From assembly GCF_039542035.1 (NCBI RefSeq), contig NZ_BAABHJ010000006.1, positions 135,902 to 199,901 of the forward strand: a stretch of DNA of 64,000 nucleotides, given 5' to 3'. The DNA comes from Actinoallomurus liliacearum (lineage in GTDB: Bacteria > Actinomycetota > Actinomycetes > Streptosporangiales > Streptosporangiaceae). This document shows, one piece after another, positions 35,838 through 43,811 of the stretch. Every line of letters starts with the position of its first letter. Position 1 is the stretch's first letter. Position numbers and translations under genes: made by a program. The notes below the pieces were generated by a model that had not been told where the DNA came from, did not search any database, and saw only the letters and a program-made list of their open reading frames with translations.

Positions 35838-36797
35838 GTGATTCCTGGAGCTCTCATCCGGTTCCGTAACATCCACGGTTACTGGCGGGCCTTCCGAATG
35901 ACCGGGAGCGGGCCGCCCCTGCTCCTGATCCACGGCATCGGCGACAACTCCGGCACCTGGGCGGACGTCATCCCCCGGCTCGCCGAACGCCACACCGTCA
36001 TCGCCCCCGACCTGCTCGGCCACGGCGAGTCGGCCAAACCGCGGGCCGACTACGCCATCGCCGCGTACGCCTGCGGAATGCGCGACCTGCTCAGCGTCCT
36101 CGACGTCGACCGGGTCTCGGTCGTCGGCCACTCGCTCGGTGGCGGGATCGCCATGCAGTTCGCCTATCAGTTCCCCGAACGCTGTGAGCGGCTCGTGCTC
36201 ATCGCCTCCGGTGGAATCGGCCGGGAGGTCCACCCGCTGCTGCGCCTGGCGGCGGCGCCCGGCGCCGAGATCGGGCTGTCGCTGGCGACCTCGACGCCCG
36301 CGCGCACGGCCGTGCGGCTGGCGGCCCCCGCCCTGCGTCTCACCGGCGGTCTGTTCCTGGGGACCGACTTCGACTACATCCTCCGGCGCTACCAGGGCCT
36401 GCGCACCCGGAAGGCGCGCGAGGCGTTCCTGCGGTGCCTCCGGGCCGGAGTCGACGTGCACGGCCAGGTCATCACGATGCTCGACCGCTGTTACCTCGCT
36501 GAGGGCATGCCGATCCTCATCGTCTGGGGCAGGGAGGACCACGTGATCCCCGTCGGGCACGCGATGATCGCGCACGCCGCCATGCCGGGCAGTCGGCTCG
36601 AGATCTTCGGGCGGTGCGGGCACTTCCCGCACCGCGACGACCCCGACCGTTTCGTCACCACGGTGGAGCGGTTCCTGGAGACGACCCAACCGGCGCTGCA
36701 CGATCCCGGCCGGTGGCGCCGCCTGCTGCGAGCCGGCCGGAAAGAGGCCGGAGCGAGGGCGGAGACCCTCGCGCCCCACGTGTCCAGCGGTGTCTGA
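35838..36797 (+). CDS. Alpha/beta hydrolase
   Basis: The 319-residue protein has LLLIHGIGDNSGTWADVI (28-45), APDLLGHGES, nucleophile elbow GHSLGGG with Ser99, acid in VWGREDHVIPVGH, and histidine in GRCGHFPHRDDP. It resembles meta-cleavage-product hydrolase/haloperoxidase-like enzymes often found with lipid metabolism; the substrate is unknown. The start GTG 35838 has GTGAGG upstream. Its 3' end is convergent with the SMI1-domain gene. Confidence 0.88.
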   Translation: MIPGALIRFRNIHGYWRAFRMTGSGPPLLLIHGIGDNSGTWADVIPRLAERHTVIAPDLLGHGESAKPRADYAIAAYACGMRDLLSVLDVDRVSVVGHSLGGGIAMQFAYQFPERCERLVLIASGGIGREVHPLLRLAAAPGAEIGLSLATSTPARTAVRLAAPALRLTGGLFLGTDFDYILRRYQGLRTRKAREAFLRCLRAGVDVHGQVITMLDRCYLAEGMPILIVWGREDHVIPVGHAMIAHAAMPGSRLEIFGRCGHFPHRDDPDRFVTTVERFLETTQPALHDPGRWRRLLRAGRKEAGARAETLAPHVSSGV

Positions 36798-36843
36798 CCC
36801 GCCTCCGCGCCATTCCCGGGTCGGCGCACGCCGCCGCCCGGTC

Positions 36844-38127
36844 TCAGGAGCGAGGCGGCCGGTACGACCAGTCCAGGGCACCGGAGCGCTCCACCTGCGG
36901 GTGGCTGTACCGGACGGGCCGCCCGGACTCCAGCGAGGTCGCGGTCGCCTGGAGGAGGGCGAGGTACGACGGCCAGCCTTCCCCGGAGCCGAAGATCAGG
37001 CCCTGTTCGTCGTCGGCGTCACCGACCCGTCCCCCGTGGTCGGGGTCGGCCACCAGCGTGACCCCGCCTCCGTCCTCACCGATCGGCACCAGCCTGCCGG
37101 ACCACCACGTACCCGAAGCGTCCCCCTGGTCCCGCACGATGCCGCACAGCATGCGCCAGGTCGACTCGATCCGGTCCAGGGACAGCGGCCGGTACATCAG
37201 CGGGACCTGAAAGGCGGCTCGGTCCCCCTGCCGCACGCCGTTGTGGCGGAGCAGCGAGACGACGACGTCGTCGGGGAAGCGCACCCCCAGTCGGGACTGC
37301 GCGGCAGCGATGCGTCCCTGGTCCGCCGGTGGGCCCAGCGTGGCGTAGGTCGCGGGGGCGTGCGCGCGAAGCCACGTCTCGATACGGCGCCAGACCCGGT
37401 TCGTCGCCGCCGCCCGCGTCGGGTCCGGGCGCACCGGGATCGCGTGATCCGCGGACGGGGTGCATCCGATGGCCTTGAGCCGGGCCTGCGTCAGTGGCGT
37501 CCGCTTGGGCGTGGGGCCCGGTGCGGGAGTCGTCACCATCGGGCTGGGGCTCGGCGGCGCCGGGCTGGGCACCAGCGCGTCGACGAGGCCGACGAAGCCC
37601 TGGTCGGCCTTGGCGGTTCTCCTGCCGTTCACGACCAGCTTGCAACTCTCATCGATGCTCAGGCCCTGAACCCGGCCGTCGCCGTACGAGAACAGCACGA
37701 CGTCGGCGAGCGGATCCCCGGCGTAAAGACACGCGATCGAGCCGCGGCCCATGACCGGCAACCGGTTGGCCCGCTCCGCGTACGACCGTACGTCGGGCAG
37801 CGGGTGGACGCCGATGAGCCGTGCGGGAGCCTCTCGAAGGCTGCCCCCCATCCGCCTCTGGTACCGGCAGATGACGGCGGAGCCGGGCTCACCGGGAACG
37901 AGCCGCGTGGCGGCGCCCGGCCGGGTCGGCAGATGATTCTTGGCGAGGAATGTGAACTGAGCCGGGCAACGGTCCCGAGCCGACGTACGACCCGCACCGG
38001 GGAGCAGTTGCGGTACGACCGTGACGGCGGCCGCCACCGCGGCCGTCCCCAATGCGCCCGCGCCCCACCGCCAGGACCCTCTCGGCGTCCGCGCAGGTGC
38101 CGGTTCGGGACTCGATTCGTCGGCCAT
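36844..38127 (-). CDS. Membrane-anchored SMI1/KNR4-domain protein
   Basis: The protein has 427 residues. One hydrophobic anchor lies at about 21-43 (WGAGALGTAAVAAAVTVVPQLL), then an extracytoplasmic-type region with DRCPAQFTFLAKNH and several cysteines, a Pro-rich linker (about 185-215: PSPAPPSPSPMVTTPAP), and a C-terminal SMI1/KNR4 (SUKH-like) domain from about 240: WLRAHAPATYATLGPPAD, AAQSRLGVRFPDDVVVSLLRHNG. SUKH domains are often toxin-immunity modules, but no toxin gene is adjacent. The topology places the SUKH domain on the same side as the linker. The function is unknown. Confidence 0.75.
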   Translation of the reverse strand: MADESSPEPAPARTPRGSWRWGAGALGTAAVAAAVTVVPQLLPGAGRTSARDRCPAQFTFLAKNHLPTRPGAATRLVPGEPGSAVICRYQRRMGGSLREAPARLIGVHPLPDVRSYAERANRLPVMGRGSIACLYAGDPLADVVLFSYGDGRVQGLSIDESCKLVVNGRRTAKADQGFVGLVDALVPSPAPPSPSPMVTTPAPGPTPKRTPLTQARLKAIGCTPSADHAIPVRPDPTRAAATNRVWRRIETWLRAHAPATYATLGPPADQGRIAAAQSRLGVRFPDDVVVSLLRHNGVRQGDRAAFQVPLMYRPLSLDRIESTWRMLCGIVRDQGDASGTWWSGRLVPIGEDGGGVTLVADPDHGGRVGDADDEQGLIFGSGEGWPSYLALLQATATSLESGRPVRYSHPQVERSGALDWSYRPPRS

Positions 38128-38170
38128 GCGACAAGATCATGCCGCAGAAAAGGCCACCGACTCCCAGGGA

Positions 38171-39361
38171 TCAGGCGGTCTCCTCGGCCACCACCGGAGT
38201 CCGCGCCCGGCGGCCGAGAACCTCCCAGCCGGCCAGCGCGCCCAGGACGGCCAATGTCAGGAAGGCGAGGACCAGCGGCGAGAGGAGCATGGAGACGGGA
38301 GCAAGGACCGCCAGTGTCCCCAGCGCCAGCACGCGCGCGGCCGTGAAGTGGCCGAACACCGCCCGCTTGAACAGCGCGTGCCCCGCGACGAACAGCGCCG
38401 GGCCGCCGAGCACCACCGTGGCCGTGCCTCCCGTCATGTGTCCGCCCGGGTGCGCGACGACCAGTTCGTCCGCCACGGCGGTGACGATGATCCCGGCGAC
38501 GAGCGGCACGTGGCTGAACGTGTACGCGGACCGGCCCAGCCGGCCGGGATCGTCCGCGTTCGCGATCCGCGTCGCGGCGGCCTCCGCGCTGCGGTCGAAG
38601 TAGATCCACCACATCGCCACACTGCCGAGGAAGGCGACCGCGAACGCCGTGACCGCACCCGCGCCCATGTCCTTCTGTCCCGCGAAGGTGCTGCCGGTGA
38701 CCAGCAACGACTCGCCGAGCGCGATGATCACGAAGAGCTGGCAGCGCTCCGCCATGTGCGAGCCGTCGATCGTCCAGTGCGCCGTCGTCGACCGGCCGAG
38801 CCCGGGGAACCGATAGCCGACCCACGGGGCGACGTACTCCAGCCCGAGCGCCAGGAGCCACAGGGCCGGCCGGGCCCCGTGGTCGCCGAAGGCGCCGGCG
38901 AGCCACAACACGCCCGCCGTGGTCTCCCACGCCATGATCCGCTGGAAGTTCGGCCCCAGCTCGTGCCGCCAGGTCGCGACGGTGGCGAACGCCGTACGGC
39001 CGACCTGAATGGCGACGTACCCGCCGGCGAACCACAGGCCACGGTTCCCGAACGCCTCGGGCAGCGCCGCCGACATCAGCAGACCGCTGAGCATCGCCGC
39101 GATCAGCACGAGCCGGACGGCCGGGTGGTCGGGGTTGAACCAGTTGGTGGTCCAGCTCGTGTACATCCACGCCCACCACACCGCCAGCAACAGCAACAGC
39201 GTCTCGGCCGCGCCGGTCACGGTGAGGTCCTTCAGCAGCCGATGGGACAGCTGCGTCACCGCGTAGACGAACACGAGGTCGAAGAACAGCTCGAAGTACG
39301 TGACCCGCGCCGCCCCGTCACGGCGGGAGCGCAGGAGTCCCACCGGAGTCCCGTGATTCAC
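38171..39361 (-). CDS. Low temperature requirement protein A (LtrA) family membrane protein
   Basis: The 396-residue protein has RVTYFELFFDLVFVYAVTQLSHRLL at the start and WWAWMYTSWTTNWFNPDH, both hallmarks of LtrA, followed by about ten membrane helices. The name comes from a Listeria cold-growth mutant; the biochemical role is unknown. It is common in actinomycete accessory regions. Its start (39361) lies 9 nt from the stop of the next minus-strand gene, so they may be co-transcribed. Confidence 0.9.
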   Translation of the reverse strand: MNHGTPVGLLRSRRDGAARVTYFELFFDLVFVYAVTQLSHRLLKDLTVTGAAETLLLLLAVWWAWMYTSWTTNWFNPDHPAVRLVLIAAMLSGLLMSAALPEAFGNRGLWFAGGYVAIQVGRTAFATVATWRHELGPNFQRIMAWETTAGVLWLAGAFGDHGARPALWLLALGLEYVAPWVGYRFPGLGRSTTAHWTIDGSHMAERCQLFVIIALGESLLVTGSTFAGQKDMGAGAVTAFAVAFLGSVAMWWIYFDRSAEAAATRIANADDPGRLGRSAYTFSHVPLVAGIIVTAVADELVVAHPGGHMTGGTATVVLGGPALFVAGHALFKRAVFGHFTAARVLALGTLAVLAPVSMLLSPLVLAFLTLAVLGALAGWEVLGRRARTPVVAEETA

Positions 39362-39370
39362 GCGGGAAGA

Positions 39371-39643
39371 CTACGGCAGCGTGGACCGTCGTACGGCGTC
39401 AAGACGATCACGGAGCTCGTACGCCGTCGCGCCCGTCACGTACCCCTGCCGCCCCCGCACCGCCACCCAGACCGACGCGAACGGATCGAACAGCGCGATC
39501 CACCCGGGAAACTCGCGGCGCAGCCGGTGCAGCCACACCCAGCGCGCCTCCCAGACCGGATCGGGCGCGCGGCCGAAGGTCACCCGATCGACCCGTGTCG
39601 CCGGGGCGCGACCCGGCGGAAGGTCACCGGTTGCCGAGCACAT
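39371..39643 (-). CDS. Small conserved hypothetical protein
   Basis: The protein has 90 residues: WLHRLRREFPGWIALFDPFASVWVAVRGRQGYVTGATAYELRDRLDAV. I recall this as a small actinomycete protein often found beside XRE/DUF397 loci, with no known function. The ATG at 39643 overlaps the end of the truncated frame at 39624-39626 (ATG before that TGA), so the two were translationally coupled before the upstream gene lost its start. Confidence 0.7.
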   Translation of the reverse strand: MCSATGDLPPGRAPATRVDRVTFGRAPDPVWEARWVWLHRLRREFPGWIALFDPFASVWVAVRGRQGYVTGATAYELRDRLDAVRRSTLP

Positions 39644-39789
39644 TCCGGATCTCCTCGGCGGCGCGCGCCGTCTCCCGCGCGGGACAGATCGGGTCGCCCC
39701 AGGAGTAGAAGAACCACAGGGCGTCGCCGTCGACCCGGTAGTGGTCGATCCGGATCGTCTCGGACAGGACGGGCGCGTGCCGGTCCTTG
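39624..39789 (-). pseudogene. 5'-truncated conserved hypothetical gene
   Basis: On the minus strand the frame reads AKDRHAPVLSETIRIDHYRV..., LWFFYSWGDPICPARETA and AAEEIRNVLGNR, then TGA (39624-39626). It looks coding (strong actinomycete codon bias, protein-like pattern) but has no start: an in-frame TAG sits at 39807-39809 and homologous-looking sequence ends near 39790, exactly where the XRE frame begins on the other strand. The 5' part has been lost. Confidence 0.6.
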
Positions 39790-40543
39790 GCCGCCGAGCA
39801 GTACGCCTACCGGCTCCGCCTGCACCGCGAGCGCGCCGACCTCACCCAGGACGACGTCGGCCGCGAATGCATCATCAGCGGCAAGATGATCAGCCACTTC
39901 GAGAACTGCCGCCGCATCCCCACCCTCGACGTCTCCAAGGACCTCGACCGCCTCTTCGCCTTGGACAAGTACTTCGAGGAACTCCACCCACACGTCGTAC
40001 GGGAGACGGCGCTGACTCCCGGGTTCACGACTTACGCCGAAGAAGAGGAGCAGGCCGCATCGTTGCGGATGTACGAGCCGCTGATGGTGTCCGGCCTACT
40101 GCAGACGGAGGCGTACGCCCGGGAAGTCCTCCAGGTCGGGCAGAGCGACGAGCGGCTTGATCGGGTGGTCGCAGTCCGCATGGGCCGCCAGGACATCCTG
40201 GAACGACAGGACCCGCCATACCTGGTGGTTCTCGCCGGTCGGCGGACCGGGCGTCATGAAGGAGCAACTCGCGCACCTGCTGGAGATGGCGCAGCGCCCG
40301 AACATCGGTATCCAGGTGATTCCTGCGGGCGCCCCGGTGTACGTCTCCAGTGGCTTCGCCCTGCTCGGACAGGCGGACGGGACGAACGTCGCGTATGTCG
40401 ACGGCGCGGCCGGTCACGGTCAACTGATCCGGCCCCCTCAACAGGTACACAGGCTCGCAGTACGCTTCGACCAGATTCGGGGCGACGCGCTCCCCGTGTC
40501 TGATTCTGAGAAACTAATCTGCGCGCTGATGGAGCAGATGTGA
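39787..40543 (+). pseudogene. XRE-family (DUF5753, Scr1-type) regulator, 5'-truncated and frameshifted
   Basis: The HTH begins abruptly (YAYRLRLHRERADLTQDDVGRECIISGKMISHFENCRR) with only a TTG and no ribosome site upstream. The DUF5753 region follows: ASLRMYEPLMVSGLLQTEAYAREVL to RQDILERQDPPYLVVL. Near 40225-40235 the frame breaks; the rest continues in another frame as PVGGPGVMKEQLAHLLEMAQRPNIG to LICALMEQM, ending at TGA 40541-40543. About seven residues usually found between the blocks (DEAxLRR) are missing, so a deletion of about 20-23 nt caused the shift. The last codons overlap the first DUF397-like gene. Confidence 0.75.
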
Positions 40544-40656
40544 ACCTCGTCCCCGCAGACAGCACCTGGCGCAAGTCAAGTTACTCTGGCGAAGAAGGCA
40601 GCAGCCTCTGCGTGGAGGTCACCCGAGTGACCCCCGCGACCACGGAAGAAAAGTGA
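40540..40656 (+). CDS. Mini DUF397-like protein 1
   Basis: The protein has 38 residues: MNLVPADSTWRKSSYSGEEG then SSLCVEVTRVTPATTEEK. It has the DUF397 signature WRKSSYSG...CVEV but ends where standard DUF397 proteins (60-70 residues) continue with VAVRDSKDP and a Trp-containing helix. GTG 40540 overlaps the XRE stop by 4 nt. DUF397 proteins pair with XRE/DUF5753 regulators (BldB/AbaA-type systems in streptomycetes). Confidence 0.7.
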   Translation: MNLVPADSTWRKSSYSGEEGSSLCVEVTRVTPATTEEK

Positions 40657-40769
40657 ACGTCACTTCTTCAGGCAGTACTTGGCGTAAGTCCAGCTACTCG
40701 GGTGAAGAGGTGAGCAGCAACTGCGTAGAGGTTGCCCAGCTGACCCGCAGCATCGCGGAGCAGTCGTGA
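40653..40769 (+). CDS. Mini DUF397-like protein 2
   Basis: The protein has 38 residues: MNVTSSGSTWRKSSYSGEEV then SSNCVEVAQLTRSIAEQS. It has the same WRKSSYSG-CVEV core and the same early end as its neighbours. It overlaps the previous gene by GTGA (40653-40656). Its sequence resembles copy 1 at start and core, consistent with tandem duplication. Confidence 0.7.
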   Translation: MNVTSSGSTWRKSSYSGEEVSSNCVEVAQLTRSIAEQS

Positions 40770-40891
40770 ACCTCGTCAATCCAGGCGACAACTGGCGCAA
40801 GTCCAGTTACTCCGGTGAGAACATCAGCGACACCTGCGTGGAGGTTGCCCGGCTGACCTTCGCTGAGTCGGCTGAGTCGTCCGCCGGGTGA
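40766..40891 (+). CDS. Mini DUF397-like protein 3
   Basis: The protein has 41 residues: MNLVNPGDNWRKSSYSGENI then SDTCVEVARLTFAESAESSAG. It is the third tandem copy, overlapping copy 2 by GTGA (40766-40769). The C-terminus is a short Ala/Glu/Ser tail instead of the second half of DUF397. A strong hairpin begins 18 nt after the stop. Confidence 0.7.
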   Translation: MNLVNPGDNWRKSSYSGENISDTCVEVARLTFAESAESSAG

Positions 40892-40908
40892 CCCATCGCG
40901 TTTCGCGT

Positions 40909-40947
40909 CGTCTACTCAGAGGACACGATTTCTCCTCTGAGTAGACG
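40909..40947. terminator. Perfect 15-bp-arm hairpin after DUF397 triplet
   Basis: CGTCTACTCAGAGGA (40909-40923) and TCCTCTGAGTAGACG (40933-40947) are exact reverse complements with a 9-nt loop. There is no T-run after it. It most likely ends the XRE/DUF397 transcript, though an operator or RNA-processing role is possible. Confidence 0.7.
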
Positions 40948-41310
40948 CCCAGGAATCGAAGGCACCGCCCTGGCGGGTGGTGTGTCGCGGTTGTCGATTC
41001 TGTCGCTTGGGCGGTCGGGTAGGGGCGTACCGATTGCTCGGTGAAGGGCCCGGTCCGGCCGTGATCTGGAGGCGTCCGTCCGTTTCGGCGGCGCGTTCGT
41101 CGAGCCTTTCGTACGCGGTCGCGGGTGCCACCCGGTGGATGAGGCCGCTCGGACGCCGTCCTAGGCGTCTCGACCCGGGCGGTGGCCGGGACCGTACGGC
41201 AGGGCTTGTGAGTAGGTCTTGCCAGAGCTCAGACCTTGCGGACGGTGGCCATATGTAGACAGGCCGGTCAGCCTGTCACAAAGGACTCAACAACCGAGAG
41301 CAGGTACAGC
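40948..41310. other. Gene-free stretch between DUF397 hairpin and small ORF
   Basis: No convincing gene here on either strand; open frames lack homology and ribosome sites. The last 60 nt before 41311 should hold the promoter of the small gene, but I cannot assign -35/-10 boxes with confidence. Confidence 0.5.
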
Positions 41311-41490
41311 ATGACGGACAACGCGCGGGTTCAGAGGTTCAAGAACGCCGTCAATGCCGGTGATCTCCCGGAGGTTGTCAGGCTGAAGGAGGAGCCCGCT
41401 GGGGGACCTGCCGACGAGCAGATCGACGTCGTCCGCACCCCTGACGGCTTCGTCGCGGCGATGGGCGGCAAGGTAATCGTCGTCGAGTGA
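41311..41490 (+). CDS. Small unrecognised protein (59 aa)
   Basis: The sequence is MTDNARVQRFKNAVNAGDLPEVVRLKEEP, then a Gly/Pro-rich turn, then EQIDVVRTPDGFVAAMGGKVIVVE. It is acidic, with no signal peptide or membrane helix. The C-terminal half looks like two beta strands. The start is ATG 41311 with a purine-rich GAGAGCAGG upstream; a clear terminator follows 54 nt after the stop, which supports it as a real transcription unit. It is not recognised, and no RiPP-type enzymes are near. Confidence 0.55.
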   Translation: MTDNARVQRFKNAVNAGDLPEVVRLKEEPAGGPADEQIDVVRTPDGFVAAMGGKVIVVE

Positions 41491-41544
41491 TGCGTCGGGA
41501 CCCCGGCGGTGGCAGCTCATGCGTGCCGGGGCCCTTCAGGAATC

Positions 41545-41574
41545 GGCACCCCACGAGATGTGGGGGTGCCTTTT
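41545..41574 (+). terminator. Intrinsic terminator after small ORF
   Basis: GGCACCCC (41545-41552) pairs with GGGGTGCC (41563-41570), followed at once by TTTT. It is a classic terminator in the plus direction. Confidence 0.85.
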
Positions 41575-41670
41575 CGTCATCTGGATTTCGGTGGCTCGCC
41601 GGGCGGTAGCGGAGTGGCGCGGCGGCCCCCGGCCGCCGCGCCACGAGTGGGGTGTTTCAGAAGGCCGGGG

Positions 41671-42684
41671 CTAGCTCGTACTGCAGGAGACGGTCGGCCA
41701 GGTGGTGCTGCCGTTCTTCTGGATGGTGACGCCCCAGTTGTTGCCGCTGCCGTTCGGCTTGGCGACGAGGGTCTGGGCGTCGGGGTAGTTGGCGGTGATG
41801 TTCCAGGTGGCCATCACTTTTTCGGGGGAGGGGACGTTCATGGTGACGGTCCAGTTGCTGGAGCCGGAGACCGCGACGTTGAGGTTGTAGCGGTCGCTCC
41901 AGGAGGTTCCGGCGGTCAGCGTCGCGGTGCATCCACCGGTGCCACCGCCACCGCCACCGCCTCCTCCACCTCCGCCGGAGCCGCCGCCGTCGGGGGCCAC
42001 GGCGCGGCCGGTCTGCGGGGAGATCATGCCGGCGCACAGGCCCTTGCTCGCCAGCGTCTGCGCGATGCGCGGGATCGCGGCCAGCGTGTTGGCGGGCCAC
42101 TCGTGCATGAGGATGATCTGACCGTTGGTGAGCCGGGCGTTGGCCTGCACGATCGCGTCGGTGCTGGCGCCGTTCCAGTCCTGCGAGTCGACGTCCCAGA
42201 TGATCTGGGTCAGGCCGTACTTGGCCTCGACCGACTGCAGGGTGGAGTTCGTCTCACCGTACGGCGGGCGGAACAGCTTCGGCGTGCCGCCGCCCGCGCC
42301 GGCGATGGCCTGCTGGGTCCGGGAGATCTCCGAGTCGATCTGCGACTGGCTCTCCTGGATCAAATGCGGGTGGGTGTAGCTGTGGTTCCCGACCCACATG
42401 CCGGCGTTGACCTCGGCCTGGACCTGGGCCGGGTAGGCGGCCGCGTACTGGCCCTCGTTGAACATCGTGGCCCGCAGCCCGTTCTGCCGGAGCGCGTTGA
42501 GAATGGCCGGGGTGTGGTCGTTGGACGGGCCGTCGTCGAAGGTGAGCCCGACGTACCCGTTGCAGGTGGCGGCGTGCGCCGGGGCGGCGGTGCCGGTGAC
42601 GGCACCGGTGCCCGCCACGGCCATCGCGGCGACGGCCAGTCCCGTCACCAGGGAACGTCCGGTCACCAGTGGTCTGATTCGCAT
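41671..42684 (-). CDS. Secreted polysaccharide deacetylase (CE4) with CBM2
   Basis: The protein has 337 residues. The signal peptide ends near AHA (38). The CE4 domain covers 42-228: catalytic TFDDGPS (D50, D51), metal histidines HSYTHP (H101, H105), RPPYGE (139-144), WDVDSQDW and LMHEW (H194). A Gly-rich linker leads to a C-terminal cellulose/xylan-binding CBM2 (about 253-337). It deacetylates acetylxylan or chitin oligomers outside the cell. It lies 34 nt after the GH11 xylanase stop in the same direction, so acetylxylan esterase activity is the better guess. Confidence 0.92.
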   Translation of the reverse strand: MRIRPLVTGRSLVTGLAVAAMAVAGTGAVTGTAAPAHAATCNGYVGLTFDDGPSNDHTPAILNALRQNGLRATMFNEGQYAAAYPAQVQAEVNAGMWVGNHSYTHPHLIQESQSQIDSEISRTQQAIAGAGGGTPKLFRPPYGETNSTLQSVEAKYGLTQIIWDVDSQDWNGASTDAIVQANARLTNGQIILMHEWPANTLAAIPRIAQTLASKGLCAGMISPQTGRAVAPDGGGSGGGGGGGGGGGGTGGCTATLTAGTSWSDRYNLNVAVSGSSNWTVTMNVPSPEKVMATWNITANYPDAQTLVAKPNGSGNNWGVTIQKNGSTTWPTVSCSTS

Positions 42685-42718
42685 CTCGGGGTGCCTCCTC
42701 TCCGCGTTGTTCGGGGCA

Positions 42719-43723
42719 TCAGCTCGCGCTGCAGGAGACGGTCGGCCAGGTGGTGCTGCCGTTCTTTTGGATGGTGACGCCCCAGTTGTTGCCGCTTCCG
42801 TTCGGCGTGGCGACGAGGGTTTGGGCGTTGGGGTAGCTGGCGGTGATGTTCCAGGTGGACATGACCTTTTCGGGGGCGGGGACGTTCATGGTGACGGTCC
42901 AGTTGCTGGAGCCGGAGACGGAGACGTTAAGGTTGTAGCGGTCGCTCCAGGACTGGCCGGCCGACAGCGTCGCGGTGCACCCACCGGTGCCACCGCCGCC
43001 CCCACCGCCGCCCCCACCGCTGCCGGAGTCGCCGACGGTGATGTTGGAGTTGCCGCTGCTCTGGTACCCCTCGGTCGCGAGGATCATGTAGTAGTTGAAG
43101 CTGCCGAGGTTCATCCCGTAACGGGCCCACGCGTCGAAGTGGTTGCCGGTGGTGATGGTTCCGCCGGTCCGCTTCGACTGCCGGACGCTCCAGTACTGGT
43201 TGAAGGTCTTGGTGCCTTCGACGGAGGGGGCGTTGTAGCGGGTCGTCTCGTAGATGTCGTACGTGCCGCCGTCACTGGTGACGGTGCCCTTGTACGTCCC
43301 GGTGGGCCGGTAGCTGCCCCAGTTGTCGACGATGTAGTACTCGACGAGCGGGTTCGACGTCCACCCGTACAGGGACAGATAGGCGTTCCCGGACGGATTG
43401 AAGCTGCCGGAGTAGTTCACGGCCCGACGTCCGCCGTTGCTCCAGCCCTTGCCGGCGACGAAGTTGCCGACGTTGCTCCAAGAGGTGCTGTAGGAACCGC
43501 CGCCTTTCAGGGTCATTGAGCTCGACCCGCCGCCGTCGGTCCAGAACGAGTAGTAATAGCCACCGTCGTTGCCGGTCTGGTTCGAGGTGATGGTCGTGTC
43601 GGCGTGCGCGGTGCCGGGCAGGATCGCCGCGGCCACGGCCAGGGCCACGGCACAGGCCGCGCGGATGAGCGGCCTGGCGCGGCCGCGTCTGCGGGACTTC
43701 AGGTGGGCGAGAGCGTCGTTCAT
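42719..43723 (-). CDS. Secreted endo-1,4-beta-xylanase (GH11) with CBM2
   Basis: The protein has 334 residues. An arginine-rich signal peptide (SRRRGRARPLI...GTAHA, cleavage about 41) is followed by a GH11 jelly roll at 43-229 with nucleophile E128 in PLVEYYIVDNWG and acid/base E218 in ILATEGYQSSG. A poly-Gly linker (about 233-247) joins a CBM2 (250-334) nearly identical at DNA level to that of the neighbouring CE4 gene. It cleaves xylan backbones outside the cell. Upstream CGAAA/TTTCG sites suggest control by a LacI-type sugar repressor, a pattern known for streptomycete xylanase genes. Confidence 0.95.
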   Translation of the reverse strand: MNDALAHLKSRRRGRARPLIRAACAVALAVAAAILPGTAHADTTITSNQTGNDGGYYYSFWTDGGGSSSMTLKGGGSYSTSWSNVGNFVAGKGWSNGGRRAVNYSGSFNPSGNAYLSLYGWTSNPLVEYYIVDNWGSYRPTGTYKGTVTSDGGTYDIYETTRYNAPSVEGTKTFNQYWSVRQSKRTGGTITTGNHFDAWARYGMNLGSFNYYMILATEGYQSSGNSNITVGDSGSGGGGGGGGGGTGGCTATLSAGQSWSDRYNLNVSVSGSSNWTVTMNVPAPEKVMSTWNITASYPNAQTLVATPNGSGNNWGVTIQKNGSTTWPTVSCSAS

Positions 43724-43811
43724 GTGTGATGCCTCCTCATGAACGCTGGCGGGTTGCCGATCGATGAGCGAGTATCCGCCCGGTGTTACGACGACGTCAA
43801 CGATAGATTTC

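Noticed and set aside
40916..41131. 71-codon minus-strand frame after the DUF397 hairpin
   Set aside because: Overlaps the hairpin, has no ribosome site and low-complexity composition.
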